From an uncultured Lachnospiraceae bacterium (GTDB taxonomy: Bacteria; Bacillota; Clostridia; Lachnospirales; Lachnospiraceae): a stretch of DNA of 64,000 nucleotides. This document shows positions 49,454 to 59,074 of this stretch, one piece after another. The DNA lies in the NCBI GenBank assembly GCA_900542015.1, contig UQLY01000006.1, positions 1-64,000 on the forward strand. Direction: 5' to 3'. A program made the translations under genes and the position numbers. A model generated the notes under the pieces. That model was not told the DNA's origin. It did no database searches and worked only from the letters and a program-made list of their open reading frames with translations. The stretch's first letter is position 1. The number at the start of each line of letters is the position of its first letter.

Positions 49454-52400
49454 TTATTTCTCCAAATTTTTAAATGCCGTAGACAGCATCAGCTTAATCC
49501 TGTTCAACTGGTTGACCTCGCTTGCGCCCGGATCGTAATCGATGGCGACGATATTGCTGTCGGGATATTGCCGGCGCAGTTCCTTGATAACGCCTTTGCC
49601 GACGACATGGTTGGGCAGGCAGCCGAAAGGCTGCGTACATACGATGTTGGGCGTGCCGGAGTGAATCAGCTCTAACATTTCTCCCGTTAAGAACCATCCC
49701 TCGCCCGTCTGGTTGCCGATGGATACCACGGTCTTTGCATAATCCACCAGATCATAAATATTTGCAGGCGGATCGAAGTGCTCGCTCTTTTTCAACGCCT
49801 TTGCAGCGGGAGCGCGGAAACGGTCGATCGCCCAGATTCCCAGCCTGCTTGTGCGCGCGGTCTTTTTGGACATGCCGAGCTGGTCCGCTTTGTATATCTG
49901 ATTGTAGAAACAGTACATCATAAAATCAATCAGATCCGGGCAGACCGCTTCGGCGCCTTCGGCTTCCAGAAGGTCTACCAGATGATTGTTTGCCTCCGGT
50001 AAAAACTTAACGAGGATTTCTCCAACGACGCCTACCCGGGGTTTCTTTTCATCCGTAATGGGCAGGTGGTCGAAATCATAGACGATCTGTTTGCACATTT
50101 TCTTAAACTTAAAGTAGGAAGGATGCTTGCAGGATACAAATTCCTGACATTCCTTCAGCCATTTTTGGTGCAGCGCGTTGGCGGAGCCTTTTTCCTTTTC
50201 ATAAGGTCTCATGCGATAGAGACAGCGCATGAAGATATCTCCGAAAATCGCCCCGTAGACGGCGCGCAGCAGCATATCGGCGTTTAACTTAAAGCCGGGG
50301 TTGGTTTCCATGCCGTTCATATTCAACGAAATAACCGGAATGTGCTCAAGTCCTGCCTTGGCAAGAGCGCGCCGGATAAAGCCGATGTAGTTGGTAGCAC
50401 GGCAGCCGCCGCCCGTCTGTGTAATGATGACCGCAACCTTGTTCAGATCGTATCTGCCGGAATTTAAAGCGTTCATAATCTGTCCGACGACGATCAGGGA
50501 AGGGTAGCAGGCGTCGTTGTTGACATATTTTAAACCGGTATCCACTGCGTGGCGGTTATTTTCCGGAATGACTTCAAAGTGGTAGCCGCACGCTTCAAAA
50601 GCGGGCTGCAGCACCTCAAAGTGGATCGGAGACATCTGGGGGCAGAGAATGGTATAATCTTTCCGCATTTCCTCCGTAAAGATGACGCGGTTCATTGCCG
50701 TAGAGTGCACGATACGTTCTTCCTTTTTCTGATCCTTTACGCGCAATGCGGCGATCAGGGAGCGGATACGGATTCTTGCCGCGCCTAAGTTGTTAACCTC
50801 GTCAATCTTTAAACAGGTATAGATTTTGCCGGAGCCGGAGAGGATATCGTTTACCTGGTCCGTAGTTACGGCGTCCAGACCGCAGCCGAAGGAATTTAAC
50901 TGGATCAGATCCAGGTTATCCGTTGTGCGGACAAACGCCGCTGCGGCATAAAGCCTGGAATGATACATCCACTGATCGGATACGAGCAGCGGTCTTTCGG
51001 GCTTGCCCAGATGGGAAATGCTGTCCTCCGTTAAAACGGCGATATCATAGGAATTGATCAGCTCCGGAATGCCGTGGTTGATCTCGGGATCGATATGATA
51101 AGGACGTCCGGCGAGGACAATGCCCCGTCTGCCGGTTTTTTCCAGATATTTTAAGGTCTCTTCGCCTTTTTTACGCATATCGTCCCTTGCGGCTTCCTGC
51201 TCATCCCAGGCGGCGGCAACCGCCTCGCGTACCTCGGAAGCGGGAATATCCGGAAACTCTTTGACCAGAACGTCGCCGATGGTCGTCGTATCGCGGAAAT
51301 TCATAAACGGATTTTGAAACTTAATATCGCCCTGACCGATTTCTTCCACATTGTTTTTGATATTTTCGGAGTAAGAGGTAACGATGGGGCAGTTATAATG
51401 GTTGTTCGCGCCGTTTACCTCGTCGCGCTCATAAAACAGGGCGGGATAAAATATGTATTTTATGCCCTGCCGGATCAGCCAGGTCACATGCCCGTGGGCA
51501 AGCTTCGCCGGATAACACTCGGATTCGCTGGGGATGGATTCGATACCCAGCTCGTAAATCTTGTGGGTGGAAGCGGGAGAGAGCACTACCTGATATCCCA
51601 GCTTCGTAAAAAACGTAAACCAGAACGGGTAGTTTTCATACATATTCAGCACTCTCGGAATGCCGACCTGTCCGCGGGGAGCCTGATCGATGGGAAGGGG
51701 GTCATAGCCGAAAATCCTCTGATTTTTATATTCAAACAGATTGGGCAGGTGGTTGGCGTTTTTCTCCTTGCCGATTCCCCGTTCGCAGCGGTTGCCGGAA
51801 ATATACTGGCGTCCGCCGGTAAACTGGTTGATGGTCAGGCGGCAGTTGTTGGTGCAGCCTTTACATTTTGCCATGCGGGTCGTAAATTCCAGCGACTCGA
51901 TTTTGTCGATGGACAACATCGTCGTTTCCTGCACGGGTTCGCAGCCGTCGCAGGCTTTATTCATCTTCTCGTGATAACGCTCTTTGGCGATCAGCGCCGC
52001 GCCGAAAGCGCCCATGATACCGGCGATATCGGGACGGACCGCCTCGCAGCCGGCAATCTTTTCAAAACTGCGGAGCACCGCGTCGTTATAAAAAGTGCCG
52101 CCCTGTACGACGATTTTTTTGCCAAGTTCCGAAGCGTCGGAGACTTTGATAACCTTAAATAAGGCATTTTTAATGACGGAATAGGCAAGTCCTGCGGAAA
52201 TATCCGCGACGCTTGCGCCTTCCTTTTGCGCCTGTTTTACCTTGGAATTCATAAATACGGTACAACGCGTACCCAGATCGATCGGGTGTTTTGCAAACAG
52301 CGCCTCCGAAGCGAAGTCCTGTACGCTGTAGTTTAAGGACTGGGCAAAAGTCTCGATAAAGGAGCCGCACCCGGAGGAGCACGCCTCGTTTAACTGCACG

Positions 52401-53716
52401 CTGTCGACGGTCTGATTTTTAATCTTGATACATTTCATATCCTGTCCGCCGATGTCCAGGATGCAGTCCACATCAGGAGAGAAAAACGCCGCGGCATAAT
52501 AGTGGGCGACGGTTTCCACTTCGCCTTCATCCAACAGGAAAGCGGCTTTCATCAGCGCCTCGCCGTAACCCGTGGAGCAGGAGTGGACGATCTTCGCGCC
52601 CTCAGGCAGTTTTTTATAAATATCACAAATAGCGGAAATCGCCGTCTTTAACGGACTTCCGTTGTTGTTGCTGTAAAAGGAGTAAAGCAGGCGCCCGTCC
52701 TCGCCGATTAAGGCAACCTTGGTCGTCGTGGAGCCGGCGTCGATACCCAGATAACAGTTTCCTTTATATTCCTCCAGTTTTCCGGTGGCAACCCGGCTGT
52801 TGCTGTGTCGGGTCGTAAACAGTTCGTATTCGGTTTTGGAGGCAAAGAGCGGTTCCAGACGCTCTACTTCAAAATCCATTTTGATGCCGTTGGATAATCT
52901 GTCAGCCATCTCGCGCAAGCTGAGAGAAGCGTCTTCTTTGGCGTTTAACGCAGAGCCGACCGCCGCAAACAGATGGGAGTTTTCCGGCGCGATAATATGT
53001 TCGTCGTCCAGTTTCAGGGTGCGGATAAACGCAGCCTTCAATTCCGACAGAAAGTGAAGGGGACCGCCCAAAAAGGCGACATGACCGCGGATGGGTTTGC
53101 CGCAGGCAAGTCCCGAAATGGTCTGGTTGACTACCGCCTGGAAAATAGAAGCGGCAAGGTCTTCTTTGGTGGCGCCGTCGTTGATTAACGGCTGGATATC
53201 CGTTTTGGCGAATACGCCGCAGCGCGCCGCAATGGTATAAAGGGACTGATAGCTTTTGGCATATTCGTTCAGTCCCGAGGCGTCCGTCTGTAATAAGGAA
53301 GCCATCTGGTCGATAAAGGAACCCGTGCCGCCGGCGCAGATCCCGTTCATGCGCTGTTCCACGTTGCCGCCTTCAAAATAGATGATTTTGGCATCCTCTC
53401 CGCCCAATTCGATCGCCACGTCGGTCTGGGGCGCGTAATCCGTCAAAGCCGTGGATACGGCGATGACCTCCTGCACAAAAGGCACGCCCAAGTGATTGGC
53501 GAGAGTCAGTCCGCCGGAACCGGTTATCATCGGGCTGACCTTTAAATCGCCCAGCTCGGTCACGGCTTCTTTTAATAAGTCGGAAAGGGTCTCCTGTATA
53601 TTGGCAAAATGCCTGCGGTAATCTGAAAATAAAATCGTGTGTTCTTTATCTAAGATTGCAATTTTTACGGTTGTGGAACCGATATCAATTCCCAGTGTAT
53701 ATTGCTGCTCACTCAT
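49454..53716 (-). CDS. 2-hydroxyacyl-CoA dehydratase activator-type protein (BadF/BadG ATPase, duplicated, plus DUF2229)
   Basis: 1420 residues; the minus-strand site AAAGGAGCGAACC precedes ATG 53716. The first ATPase domain (about 1-290) begins YTLGIDIGSTTVKIAIL and has the AGGTGSFIDQ Cys motif GICAGGTGSF; a second copy (about 320-590) begins CYLGIDAGSTTTKVALIG and has SSGCGSFIETF. These hold the shared 4Fe-4S cluster in activators such as HgdC. Next comes a DUF2229 region (about 620-860) with a Cys cluster CKGCTNNCRLTINQF, then a long C-terminal HgdB-like part with CPQMSPIHFEVL and GGGCRATNYIGF. Large proteins like this are common in Firmicutes; their substrate is unknown. Confidence 0.93.
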   Translation of the reverse strand: MSEQQYTLGIDIGSTTVKIAILDKEHTILFSDYRRHFANIQETLSDLLKEAVTELGDLKVSPMITGSGGLTLANHLGVPFVQEVIAVSTALTDYAPQTDVAIELGGEDAKIIYFEGGNVEQRMNGICAGGTGSFIDQMASLLQTDASGLNEYAKSYQSLYTIAARCGVFAKTDIQPLINDGATKEDLAASIFQAVVNQTISGLACGKPIRGHVAFLGGPLHFLSELKAAFIRTLKLDDEHIIAPENSHLFAAVGSALNAKEDASLSLREMADRLSNGIKMDFEVERLEPLFASKTEYELFTTRHSNSRVATGKLEEYKGNCYLGIDAGSTTTKVALIGEDGRLLYSFYSNNNGSPLKTAISAICDIYKKLPEGAKIVHSCSTGYGEALMKAAFLLDEGEVETVAHYYAAAFFSPDVDCILDIGGQDMKCIKIKNQTVDSVQLNEACSSGCGSFIETFAQSLNYSVQDFASEALFAKHPIDLGTRCTVFMNSKVKQAQKEGASVADISAGLAYSVIKNALFKVIKVSDASELGKKIVVQGGTFYNDAVLRSFEKIAGCEAVRPDIAGIMGAFGAALIAKERYHEKMNKACDGCEPVQETTMLSIDKIESLEFTTRMAKCKGCTNNCRLTINQFTGGRQYISGNRCERGIGKEKNANHLPNLFEYKNQRIFGYDPLPIDQAPRGQVGIPRVLNMYENYPFWFTFFTKLGYQVVLSPASTHKIYELGIESIPSESECYPAKLAHGHVTWLIRQGIKYIFYPALFYERDEVNGANNHYNCPIVTSYSENIKNNVEEIGQGDIKFQNPFMNFRDTTTIGDVLVKEFPDIPASEVREAVAAAWDEQEAARDDMRKKGEETLKYLEKTGRRGIVLAGRPYHIDPEINHGIPELINSYDIAVLTEDSISHLGKPERPLLVSDQWMYHSRLYAAAAFVRTTDNLDLIQLNSFGCGLDAVTTDQVNDILSGSGKIYTCLKIDEVNNLGAARIRIRSLIAALRVKDQKKEERIVHSTAMNRVIFTEEMRKDYTILCPQMSPIHFEVLQPAFEACGYHFEVIPENNRHAVDTGLKYVNNDACYPSLIVVGQIMNALNSGRYDLNKVAVIITQTGGGCRATNYIGFIRRALAKAGLEHIPVISLNMNGMETNPGFKLNADMLLRAVYGAIFGDIFMRCLYRMRPYEKEKGSANALHQKWLKECQEFVSCKHPSYFKFKKMCKQIVYDFDHLPITDEKKPRVGVVGEILVKFLPEANNHLVDLLEAEGAEAVCPDLIDFMMYCFYNQIYKADQLGMSKKTARTSRLGIWAIDRFRAPAAKALKKSEHFDPPANIYDLVDYAKTVVSIGNQTGEGWFLTGEMLELIHSGTPNIVCTQPFGCLPNHVVGKGVIKELRRQYPDSNIVAIDYDPGASEVNQLNRIKLMLSTAFKNLEK

Positions 53717-53757
53717 TTTGGTTCGCTCCTTTAATTCGCTTTTTGCATACGATTTAC

Positions 53758-53786
53758 ATTATACGACATGATTTTTAAAAGTTCAA
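53758..53786 (-). promoter_or_regulatory. Promoter of the activase gene
   Basis: On the minus strand TTGAAC (53786-53781), 17 bases, TATAAT (53763-53758), about 42 bases upstream of the start codon. Confidence 0.8.
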
Positions 53787-53848
53787 TTGTTTCAACGGTT
53801 AAGAGATTGGTAAGTTTATGAAAGAAAAATGAATTTTTTGCTCCTTTA

Positions 53849-53877
53849 TTTACAGCGGCGGGGGCACATGATAAAAT
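53849..53877 (+). promoter_or_regulatory. Probable promoter of the rhomboid-like/sigma-like operon
   Basis: TTTACA (53849-53854), 17 bases, TAAAAT (53872-53877), divergent from the activase promoter. Confidence 0.6.
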
Positions 53878-53943
53878 ATTATGGATTGTTTAATAAAATT
53901 ATGATTAAGGTTATGACGATAAAAAACGGAGGCGTAAGCGAAG

Positions 53944-54858
53944 ATGATTTGGTTTTATAAAATGGAGCAGAAGTACGGAAAATACGCGATCAGGAACCTG
54001 ACGTGGTATCTGATTATCTGCTATGCGATCGGATATGTGCTTCAGATTTCGGCGCAGCTTGGCAATGAAGTGACCGGAACCCTGCTTTCCTATATGACGC
54101 TGGATGTCTATGCGATTTTGCACGGACAGATCTGGAGGCTGGTGACATGGATTCTGATCCCCCCCGGTGCTTTCGATCTTTTCACGCTGGTTACGCTGTA
54201 CTGTTATTTCAGTATCGGCACGCTGTTGGAGCGGACCTGGGGCAGCTTTAAGTATAATGTGTTTATGTTCTCCGGCATAATTTTTACGATTATCGGCGCG
54301 TTTGTGCTCTACGGCATTCTGGCGATTGCCTTTTCGGGAACGCCCGCCGGAGCATTGGAAAGTCTGGCGATCGTTTCTCCCATGGTGGCTTACATGTTCA
54401 GCACCTACTATATCAGTATGTCGATTTTCCTTGCTTTTGCGATTACCTATCCGGATTCGCAGATGCTGTTCATGTTTATTATCCCGATCAAGGCAAAGGT
54501 GCTCGGCATTATTTATGTGCTTTTGATGGCGTATGAGATTCTCACGGCGTTTTCGGCTTCCTGGCTGTACGGGGCGGCAACCGCCACCGTTATCATATTC
54601 TCCCTGTTAAACGTCCTGCTTTTCTTTATCGTGACGAGAAAGAATTTCCGCACGCCGGTACAGGCGAAGCGGCAGAAGGACTTCCAGCGGCACGTGGTAA
54701 AGATGAAAAAGGTTACCAGACATAAATGCGCGATCTGCGGCAGAACGGAGGAAAGCGATCCTGACGAGCAATTCCGTTTCTGTTCCAAGTGCGAGGGTAA
54801 TTATGAATACTGCTCGAGACATATTTATACGCATACCCATATTAAAAAAGGTCAGTAA
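53944..54858 (+). CDS. Rhomboid-like membrane protein with C-terminal zinc ribbon
   Basis: 304 residues; ACGGAGGCGTAAGCGAAG precedes the ATG. Six hydrophobic segments resemble the rhomboid core: GQIWRLVTWILIPPGAFDLF and LVTLYCYFSIGTLLERTWGS match the L1-loop/TM2-3 part of the rhomboid superfamily. However the catalytic GxSx and the TM6 His are not found, so it would be a pseudoprotease or derlin-like protein. The cytoplasmic C-terminus (about 240-304) is basic and carries CAICGRTEESDPDEQF, RFCSKCEGNYEYCSRH, a plausible zinc site. Function unknown. First gene of a run with a sigma-like protein 18 bases downstream. Confidence 0.75.
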   Translation: MIWFYKMEQKYGKYAIRNLTWYLIICYAIGYVLQISAQLGNEVTGTLLSYMTLDVYAILHGQIWRLVTWILIPPGAFDLFTLVTLYCYFSIGTLLERTWGSFKYNVFMFSGIIFTIIGAFVLYGILAIAFSGTPAGALESLAIVSPMVAYMFSTYYISMSIFLAFAITYPDSQMLFMFIIPIKAKVLGIIYVLLMAYEILTAFSASWLYGAATATVIIFSLLNVLLFFIVTRKNFRTPVQAKRQKDFQRHVVKMKKVTRHKCAICGRTEESDPDEQFRFCSKCEGNYEYCSRHIYTHTHIKKGQ

Positions 54859-54876
54859 AGCAAGAGGAATGAGAAG

Positions 54877-55623
54877 ATGACGGGACAGGAAGAAATTTTT
54901 AAAAAAGAGCTCGCAGAGCTGGTCCGGCTGGGAAAGAACCAGGGCAACCGGCTCTCGGCGGAGCAGGTAAAGGAGGCGTTTCCGGCTTCCAATATAGACG
55001 AAACGAAGATTTCCTTTATTTATGATTATCTGTCGGCAAACAAAATCGCCGTAGACGAGGCGTTTGATCCCGACGAGGCGATGAGCGAGGAGGACAGAGA
55101 TTACCTTGCCGTGTTTATGGAAGAGCTGAAAGAGCTTCCCCGGCTGACGGAGGAGGAAAAAGAGGCTTTGATCCTGAAAGCGATGGAGGATGACGCGGCG
55201 GCGCAGGGGAGACTGTTGGAGGTATTTCTGCCAAAGGTAATCGAGATAGCAAAGCTCTATGCGGGACAGGGCGTTTTGATGGAGGATCTGGTCGGAGAGG
55301 GCAACGTGGCGCTTGCGGCGGCGGTTTCCATGACGAGCTGCGTGGAGAAGCCCGGAGATGCCGAAGGCTTTTTTGCGGGAATGATTATGGACGCCATGGA
55401 GGTGCTGGTGTCCGCCGAAGCGGATGAAAAGGAAATAGACGACCGGATTTTGGAGCAGGTCAACCGGGTGGCGCTTGCCGCCGAGGAGCTTTATCAGGAT
55501 TTACGCAGAAAGGTAACGCCGCAAGAACTTGCGGACGAAACGGACCTGACCATAGCGGAAATCGAGGAAGCGTACCGCTTAAGCGGCAGGAAGATCGATA
55601 CGCTGGATATTGCGAAAGAATAG
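54877..55623 (+). CDS. Sigma-70-like protein lacking promoter-recognition regions
   Basis: 248 residues; AGAGGAATGAGAAG precedes the ATG. N-terminal about 1-60 resembles sigma region 1.1 (RLSAEQVKEAFPASNI, ISFIYDYLSANKIAV). About 75-150 corresponds to regions 1.2-2.2, with the core-binding helix VLMEDLVGEGNVALAAAV. Where 2.3-2.4 should follow the sequence diverges (MTSCVEKPGDAEGFFAGMIM) and the -10-binding aromatic residues are missing. About 185-240 matches region 3 (RRKVTPQELADETDLTIAEI). Region 4 is absent. It may bind RNA polymerase without binding promoters, or be decaying; the intact frame and operon position argue for function. Confidence 0.7.
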   Translation: MTGQEEIFKKELAELVRLGKNQGNRLSAEQVKEAFPASNIDETKISFIYDYLSANKIAVDEAFDPDEAMSEEDRDYLAVFMEELKELPRLTEEEKEALILKAMEDDAAAQGRLLEVFLPKVIEIAKLYAGQGVLMEDLVGEGNVALAAAVSMTSCVEKPGDAEGFFAGMIMDAMEVLVSAEADEKEIDDRILEQVNRVALAAEELYQDLRRKVTPQELADETDLTIAEIEEAYRLSGRKIDTLDIAKE

Positions 55624-55632
55624 GATGAAACG

Positions 55633-56058
55633 ATGATAGAATTAAACGAAAACGACTATAAATATGTGTTGGAGGATTTTTCCAACGTCTATATCGGGGC
55701 GAGGTTTTCCTATGGGGAGCTTGCAGAAAACGACGACGCGCCGGGGCGTTTTAAGGACGCGGTCTACCGCATATTCTTAAAGGAAACGGAACCGGAGGTA
55801 ACCGTAGGGGAGCACCTGATGAAACTGAAGGACGGCGGCATGGGGTATCTTGCCTACAAACAGCTGCGGATCAGGATCAAGGTGACCTGCCTTACCTGCG
55901 TGCAGGATAAGAAAGGCTCGGTAAAGGAAAAATACATCACAAAGGATTATGCGCTGGATGATTTTATGAAAGAGGAAGGAATCCGGGAAAATCCGGAACA
56001 ATATCTGATACAGGAAATCAGCTTTAAAAAACGACATTTGATGGGACTGCATGTCTAA
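55633..56058 (+). CDS. Conserved hypothetical protein
   Basis: 141 residues, nine bases after the sigma-like gene; the site is only GATGAAACG. Sequence is beta-rich and soluble with DYKYVLEDFSNVYIGARFSY, LMKLKDGGMGYLAYKQLRIR and VTCLTCVQDKKGSVKEKYIT. I recognise no family. It is the last gene of a three-gene run (rhomboid-like, sigma-like, this protein) before the peptidase gene. Confidence 0.65.
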   Translation: MIELNENDYKYVLEDFSNVYIGARFSYGELAENDDAPGRFKDAVYRIFLKETEPEVTVGEHLMKLKDGGMGYLAYKQLRIRIKVTCLTCVQDKKGSVKEKYITKDYALDDFMKEEGIRENPEQYLIQEISFKKRHLMGLHV

Positions 56059-56106
56059 GAGCCGTTCATCCGGTCAATACTGAATATTATCAGGAGGTTA
56101 ATAAAA

Positions 56107-59046
56107 ATGAATTTAGAACGCTGCAAGGCATATGAAATAAAGGAATTAAGGGACGTTCCCGATTTAAATTCCAAGGGGGCGCTTCTCGTGCACAAAAAGA
56201 GCGGGGCGAAAATCGTTGTGTTGGAGAACGACGATCCCAACAAGGTCTTTTATATCGGCTTTCGCACGACGCCTTCGGACAGCACCGGCGTTGCCCATAT
56301 TATGGAGCATACGGTTTTGTGCGGCTCCCGCAAATTCCCGGTCAAAGATCCTTTCGTAGAGCTGGTCAAAGGGTCTTTAAATACGTTTTTAAACGCCATG
56401 ACATATCCGGATAAGACGGTTTATCCGGTGGCAAGCTGCAACGATACCGATTTCCAGAATCTGATGGACGTCTATCTGGACGCCGTTTTTTATCCCAATA
56501 TCTTTAAGGAAAAGAAAATCTTCATGCAGGAAGGCTGGCATTATGAGCTGGAAGATGCCGACGCCGACTTAAAGATCAACGGTGTGGTTTATAATGAGAT
56601 GAAGGGGGCGTTTTCTTCGCCTGACGACGTGCTGGACCGCGCTGTTTTGAATACGCTGTTTCCCGACAATACCTATGCTTATGAATCGGGCGGGGCGCCG
56701 GAGGATATTCCCGACCTTACCTATGAGGATTATCTGGAGTTTCATAAAAAATATTACCATCCCTCCAACAGTTACCTGTATCTCTACGGCGATATGGATA
56801 TGGAAGAAAAGCTCAACTGGATCGATGAAAATTATCTTTCCGCTTTTGAATACCAGGAGGTGGATTCTGAGATCCGGGAGCAGAAGCCTTTTGAGAAGCC
56901 GGTGGAAGTTGTGCAGGAGTATTCCGTTACCAGCGACGAAACGGAAGAAAACAACACCTATCTTTCTTATAATGCGGTCGTGGGCAACGTGCTGGACAAA
57001 GAAAAATATATCGCTTTCCAGATCCTGGATTATGCGCTTTGTTCCGCGCCGGGAGCGCCTTTGAAGCAGGCGCTGACCGATAAAGGAATCGGCACGGAGA
57101 TTTACAGCATTTACGACAACGGCGTTTATCAGCCCTATTTTTCCATCGTGGCGAAAAACGCAAATTTTGATCAGAAGGAAACGTTTATCGAAACGGTGGA
57201 GCAGGAGCTTAAACGTCTTGTGAAGGAAGGGATTCCCGAGAAGTCTTTGCAGGCGGGACTTAATTATTTTGAATTTAAGTACCGCGAAGCCGATTTCGGA
57301 TCGTATCCCAAGGGACTGATGTACGGCTTGCAGATGTTCGACAGTTGGCTGTATGACGTCAACAGCCCTTTTATGCACGTGGAAGCGAATGAAACCTTCG
57401 CCCTTTTAAGGGAACGGATCGGAACCGATTATTTTGAAAGACTGATTAAAACCTATCTGTTAGATAACCCGCACAAATCCTATGTCTGCGTCGTACCCAA
57501 ACCCGGGCTGAACGTGGAGAAGGAAAAAGCGCTGGCAGCGAAGCTTGCGGATCAGAAAGCGCAGATGACCGAAAGCCAGATCGTGAAGCTGGTGGAAGAG
57601 ACAAAAGCGCTGGAAACATATCAGGAATCGGAGGACGCGCCCGAGGATATTGCCAAGATCCCCATGTTAAAGCGCGGGGACCTGAAAAAAGAAGCAGAAC
57701 CCTTTGTCAATGAAGAACTGGAACAGGACGGCGTCAAGGTGTTGTTCCACGATATTTTTACAAACGGCGTTTCTTATATCAGGCTGATTTTCCCGGTTAC
57801 CAATCTGGAGGAAAAAGAATTGTTTACCCTGGGCGTTTTAAAATCGGTCTGGGGACTGATGGATACGGCGCGCCACAGCTACGGCGATTTCTTCCATGAA
57901 ATTTATATGAATACCGGCGGCATCGCTCCGGTTGTCAACACTTATTCCAACGCAAGAGAGGACGGGAAATTCCGCTTCCATGTGGAATGCAAGGCGAAGG
58001 CTTTGTACGGGCAGGCTGACCGTGCCTTTGACCTGATGGAGGAGCTGTTGCTGGAAACGGATTTTTCGGATAAAAAACGTCTGTTGGAAATTCTGGAAGA
58101 AACGAAGTCCAAGCTGGAGGCGAATCTCCAGGGAGCGGGACATGCGGCGGCGCAGTTGCGGGCGGCGTCCTATTTCAGTAAGACCGCTTATATCGAAGAA
58201 CACATGCGGGGCATCGCATTTTATAAACAACTGGATGAGCTGATCAGAAATTATCATTCCAAGGCGGACGAACTGATTGCCGGTTTACGGACGCTGGTGA
58301 AAAAAATATGCAGACCGGATGAATTTATGGTGGATTATACGGGGACGAAAGAGGGCTTGTCCGAGGTAACCGCGCGGATCGGCGTATGCAGGGATAAGCT
58401 GTTTACGGAGCCTGTAAAAAAGGCGGAGCTTATCATCGAACCGAAGGCTTATAACGAGGGCTTTAAGACGTCGGGACAGGTGCAGTTTGTGTGCCGGTGC
58501 GGAAACTTTAAGGCAAAGGGACTGCCTTATCACGGCGCGCTGCGCGTATTAAAGGTTATGATGGGATATGATTATCTGTGGCTGAATATCCGCGTGAAAG
58601 GCGGCGCCTACGGCTGTATGAGCAATTTCCAGAAGACAGGGGAGAGTTATTTCGTTTCTTATCGCGACCCCAATCTGAAGGAAACGCTTCAGATCTATGA
58701 AAAGGCGGCGGATTATATCAGGAATTTCAGCGCGGATGAGCGTACCATGACCAAATATATTATCGGCGCCATAAGCGACCTGGATATGCCTTTGACGCCG
58801 CAGGCAAAGGGCGTCAGATCCATGACCGCTTACTTTGCGGACTATGATTTTGCCATGGAGCAGAAGGAAAGGGACGAACTTCTCGGCGCGGACGAGGCTT
58901 CGATCCGTCGCCTCGGAGATTATATCAGCGCCTTTATGGAGCAGGATTATATCTGCGTTATCGGCAGCGAGGAAAAGATCAAAGAAAACAGCGGGCTGTT
59001 TGCCCATACGGAGAATCTGCTGGGTATGAGCGGCGCCGAAGGATAA
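56107..59046 (+). CDS. M16C-family zinc metallopeptidase (presequence protease-like)
   Basis: 979 residues; CAGGAGGTTAATAAAA upstream. Full-length M16C peptidase related to human PreP and Plasmodium falcilysin. The inverted zinc motif HIMEHTVLCGS (HxxEH, about residues 63-67) and the distal Glu region INGVVYNEMKGAFSSPDDVL are clear, as is KGSLNTFLNAMTYPDKTVYP. The second, inactive half has RVKGGAYGCM and the domain-closing segments. No signal peptide, so cytoplasmic degradation of small peptides is likely. Followed 28 bases later by era. Confidence 0.94.
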   Translation: MNLERCKAYEIKELRDVPDLNSKGALLVHKKSGAKIVVLENDDPNKVFYIGFRTTPSDSTGVAHIMEHTVLCGSRKFPVKDPFVELVKGSLNTFLNAMTYPDKTVYPVASCNDTDFQNLMDVYLDAVFYPNIFKEKKIFMQEGWHYELEDADADLKINGVVYNEMKGAFSSPDDVLDRAVLNTLFPDNTYAYESGGAPEDIPDLTYEDYLEFHKKYYHPSNSYLYLYGDMDMEEKLNWIDENYLSAFEYQEVDSEIREQKPFEKPVEVVQEYSVTSDETEENNTYLSYNAVVGNVLDKEKYIAFQILDYALCSAPGAPLKQALTDKGIGTEIYSIYDNGVYQPYFSIVAKNANFDQKETFIETVEQELKRLVKEGIPEKSLQAGLNYFEFKYREADFGSYPKGLMYGLQMFDSWLYDVNSPFMHVEANETFALLRERIGTDYFERLIKTYLLDNPHKSYVCVVPKPGLNVEKEKALAAKLADQKAQMTESQIVKLVEETKALETYQESEDAPEDIAKIPMLKRGDLKKEAEPFVNEELEQDGVKVLFHDIFTNGVSYIRLIFPVTNLEEKELFTLGVLKSVWGLMDTARHSYGDFFHEIYMNTGGIAPVVNTYSNAREDGKFRFHVECKAKALYGQADRAFDLMEELLLETDFSDKKRLLEILEETKSKLEANLQGAGHAAAQLRAASYFSKTAYIEEHMRGIAFYKQLDELIRNYHSKADELIAGLRTLVKKICRPDEFMVDYTGTKEGLSEVTARIGVCRDKLFTEPVKKAELIIEPKAYNEGFKTSGQVQFVCRCGNFKAKGLPYHGALRVLKVMMGYDYLWLNIRVKGGAYGCMSNFQKTGESYFVSYRDPNLKETLQIYEKAADYIRNFSADERTMTKYIIGAISDLDMPLTPQAKGVRSMTAYFADYDFAMEQKERDELLGADEASIRRLGDYISAFMEQDYICVIGSEEKIKENSGLFAHTENLLGMSGAEG

Positions 59047-59074
59047 GGAAGCACAGGGGAGAAACGAAATAACC

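Noticed and set aside
51314..52162. A 282-codon open frame on the plus strand
   Set aside because: Antisense to the conserved activase protein; composition is shadow-like and no start signal is present.
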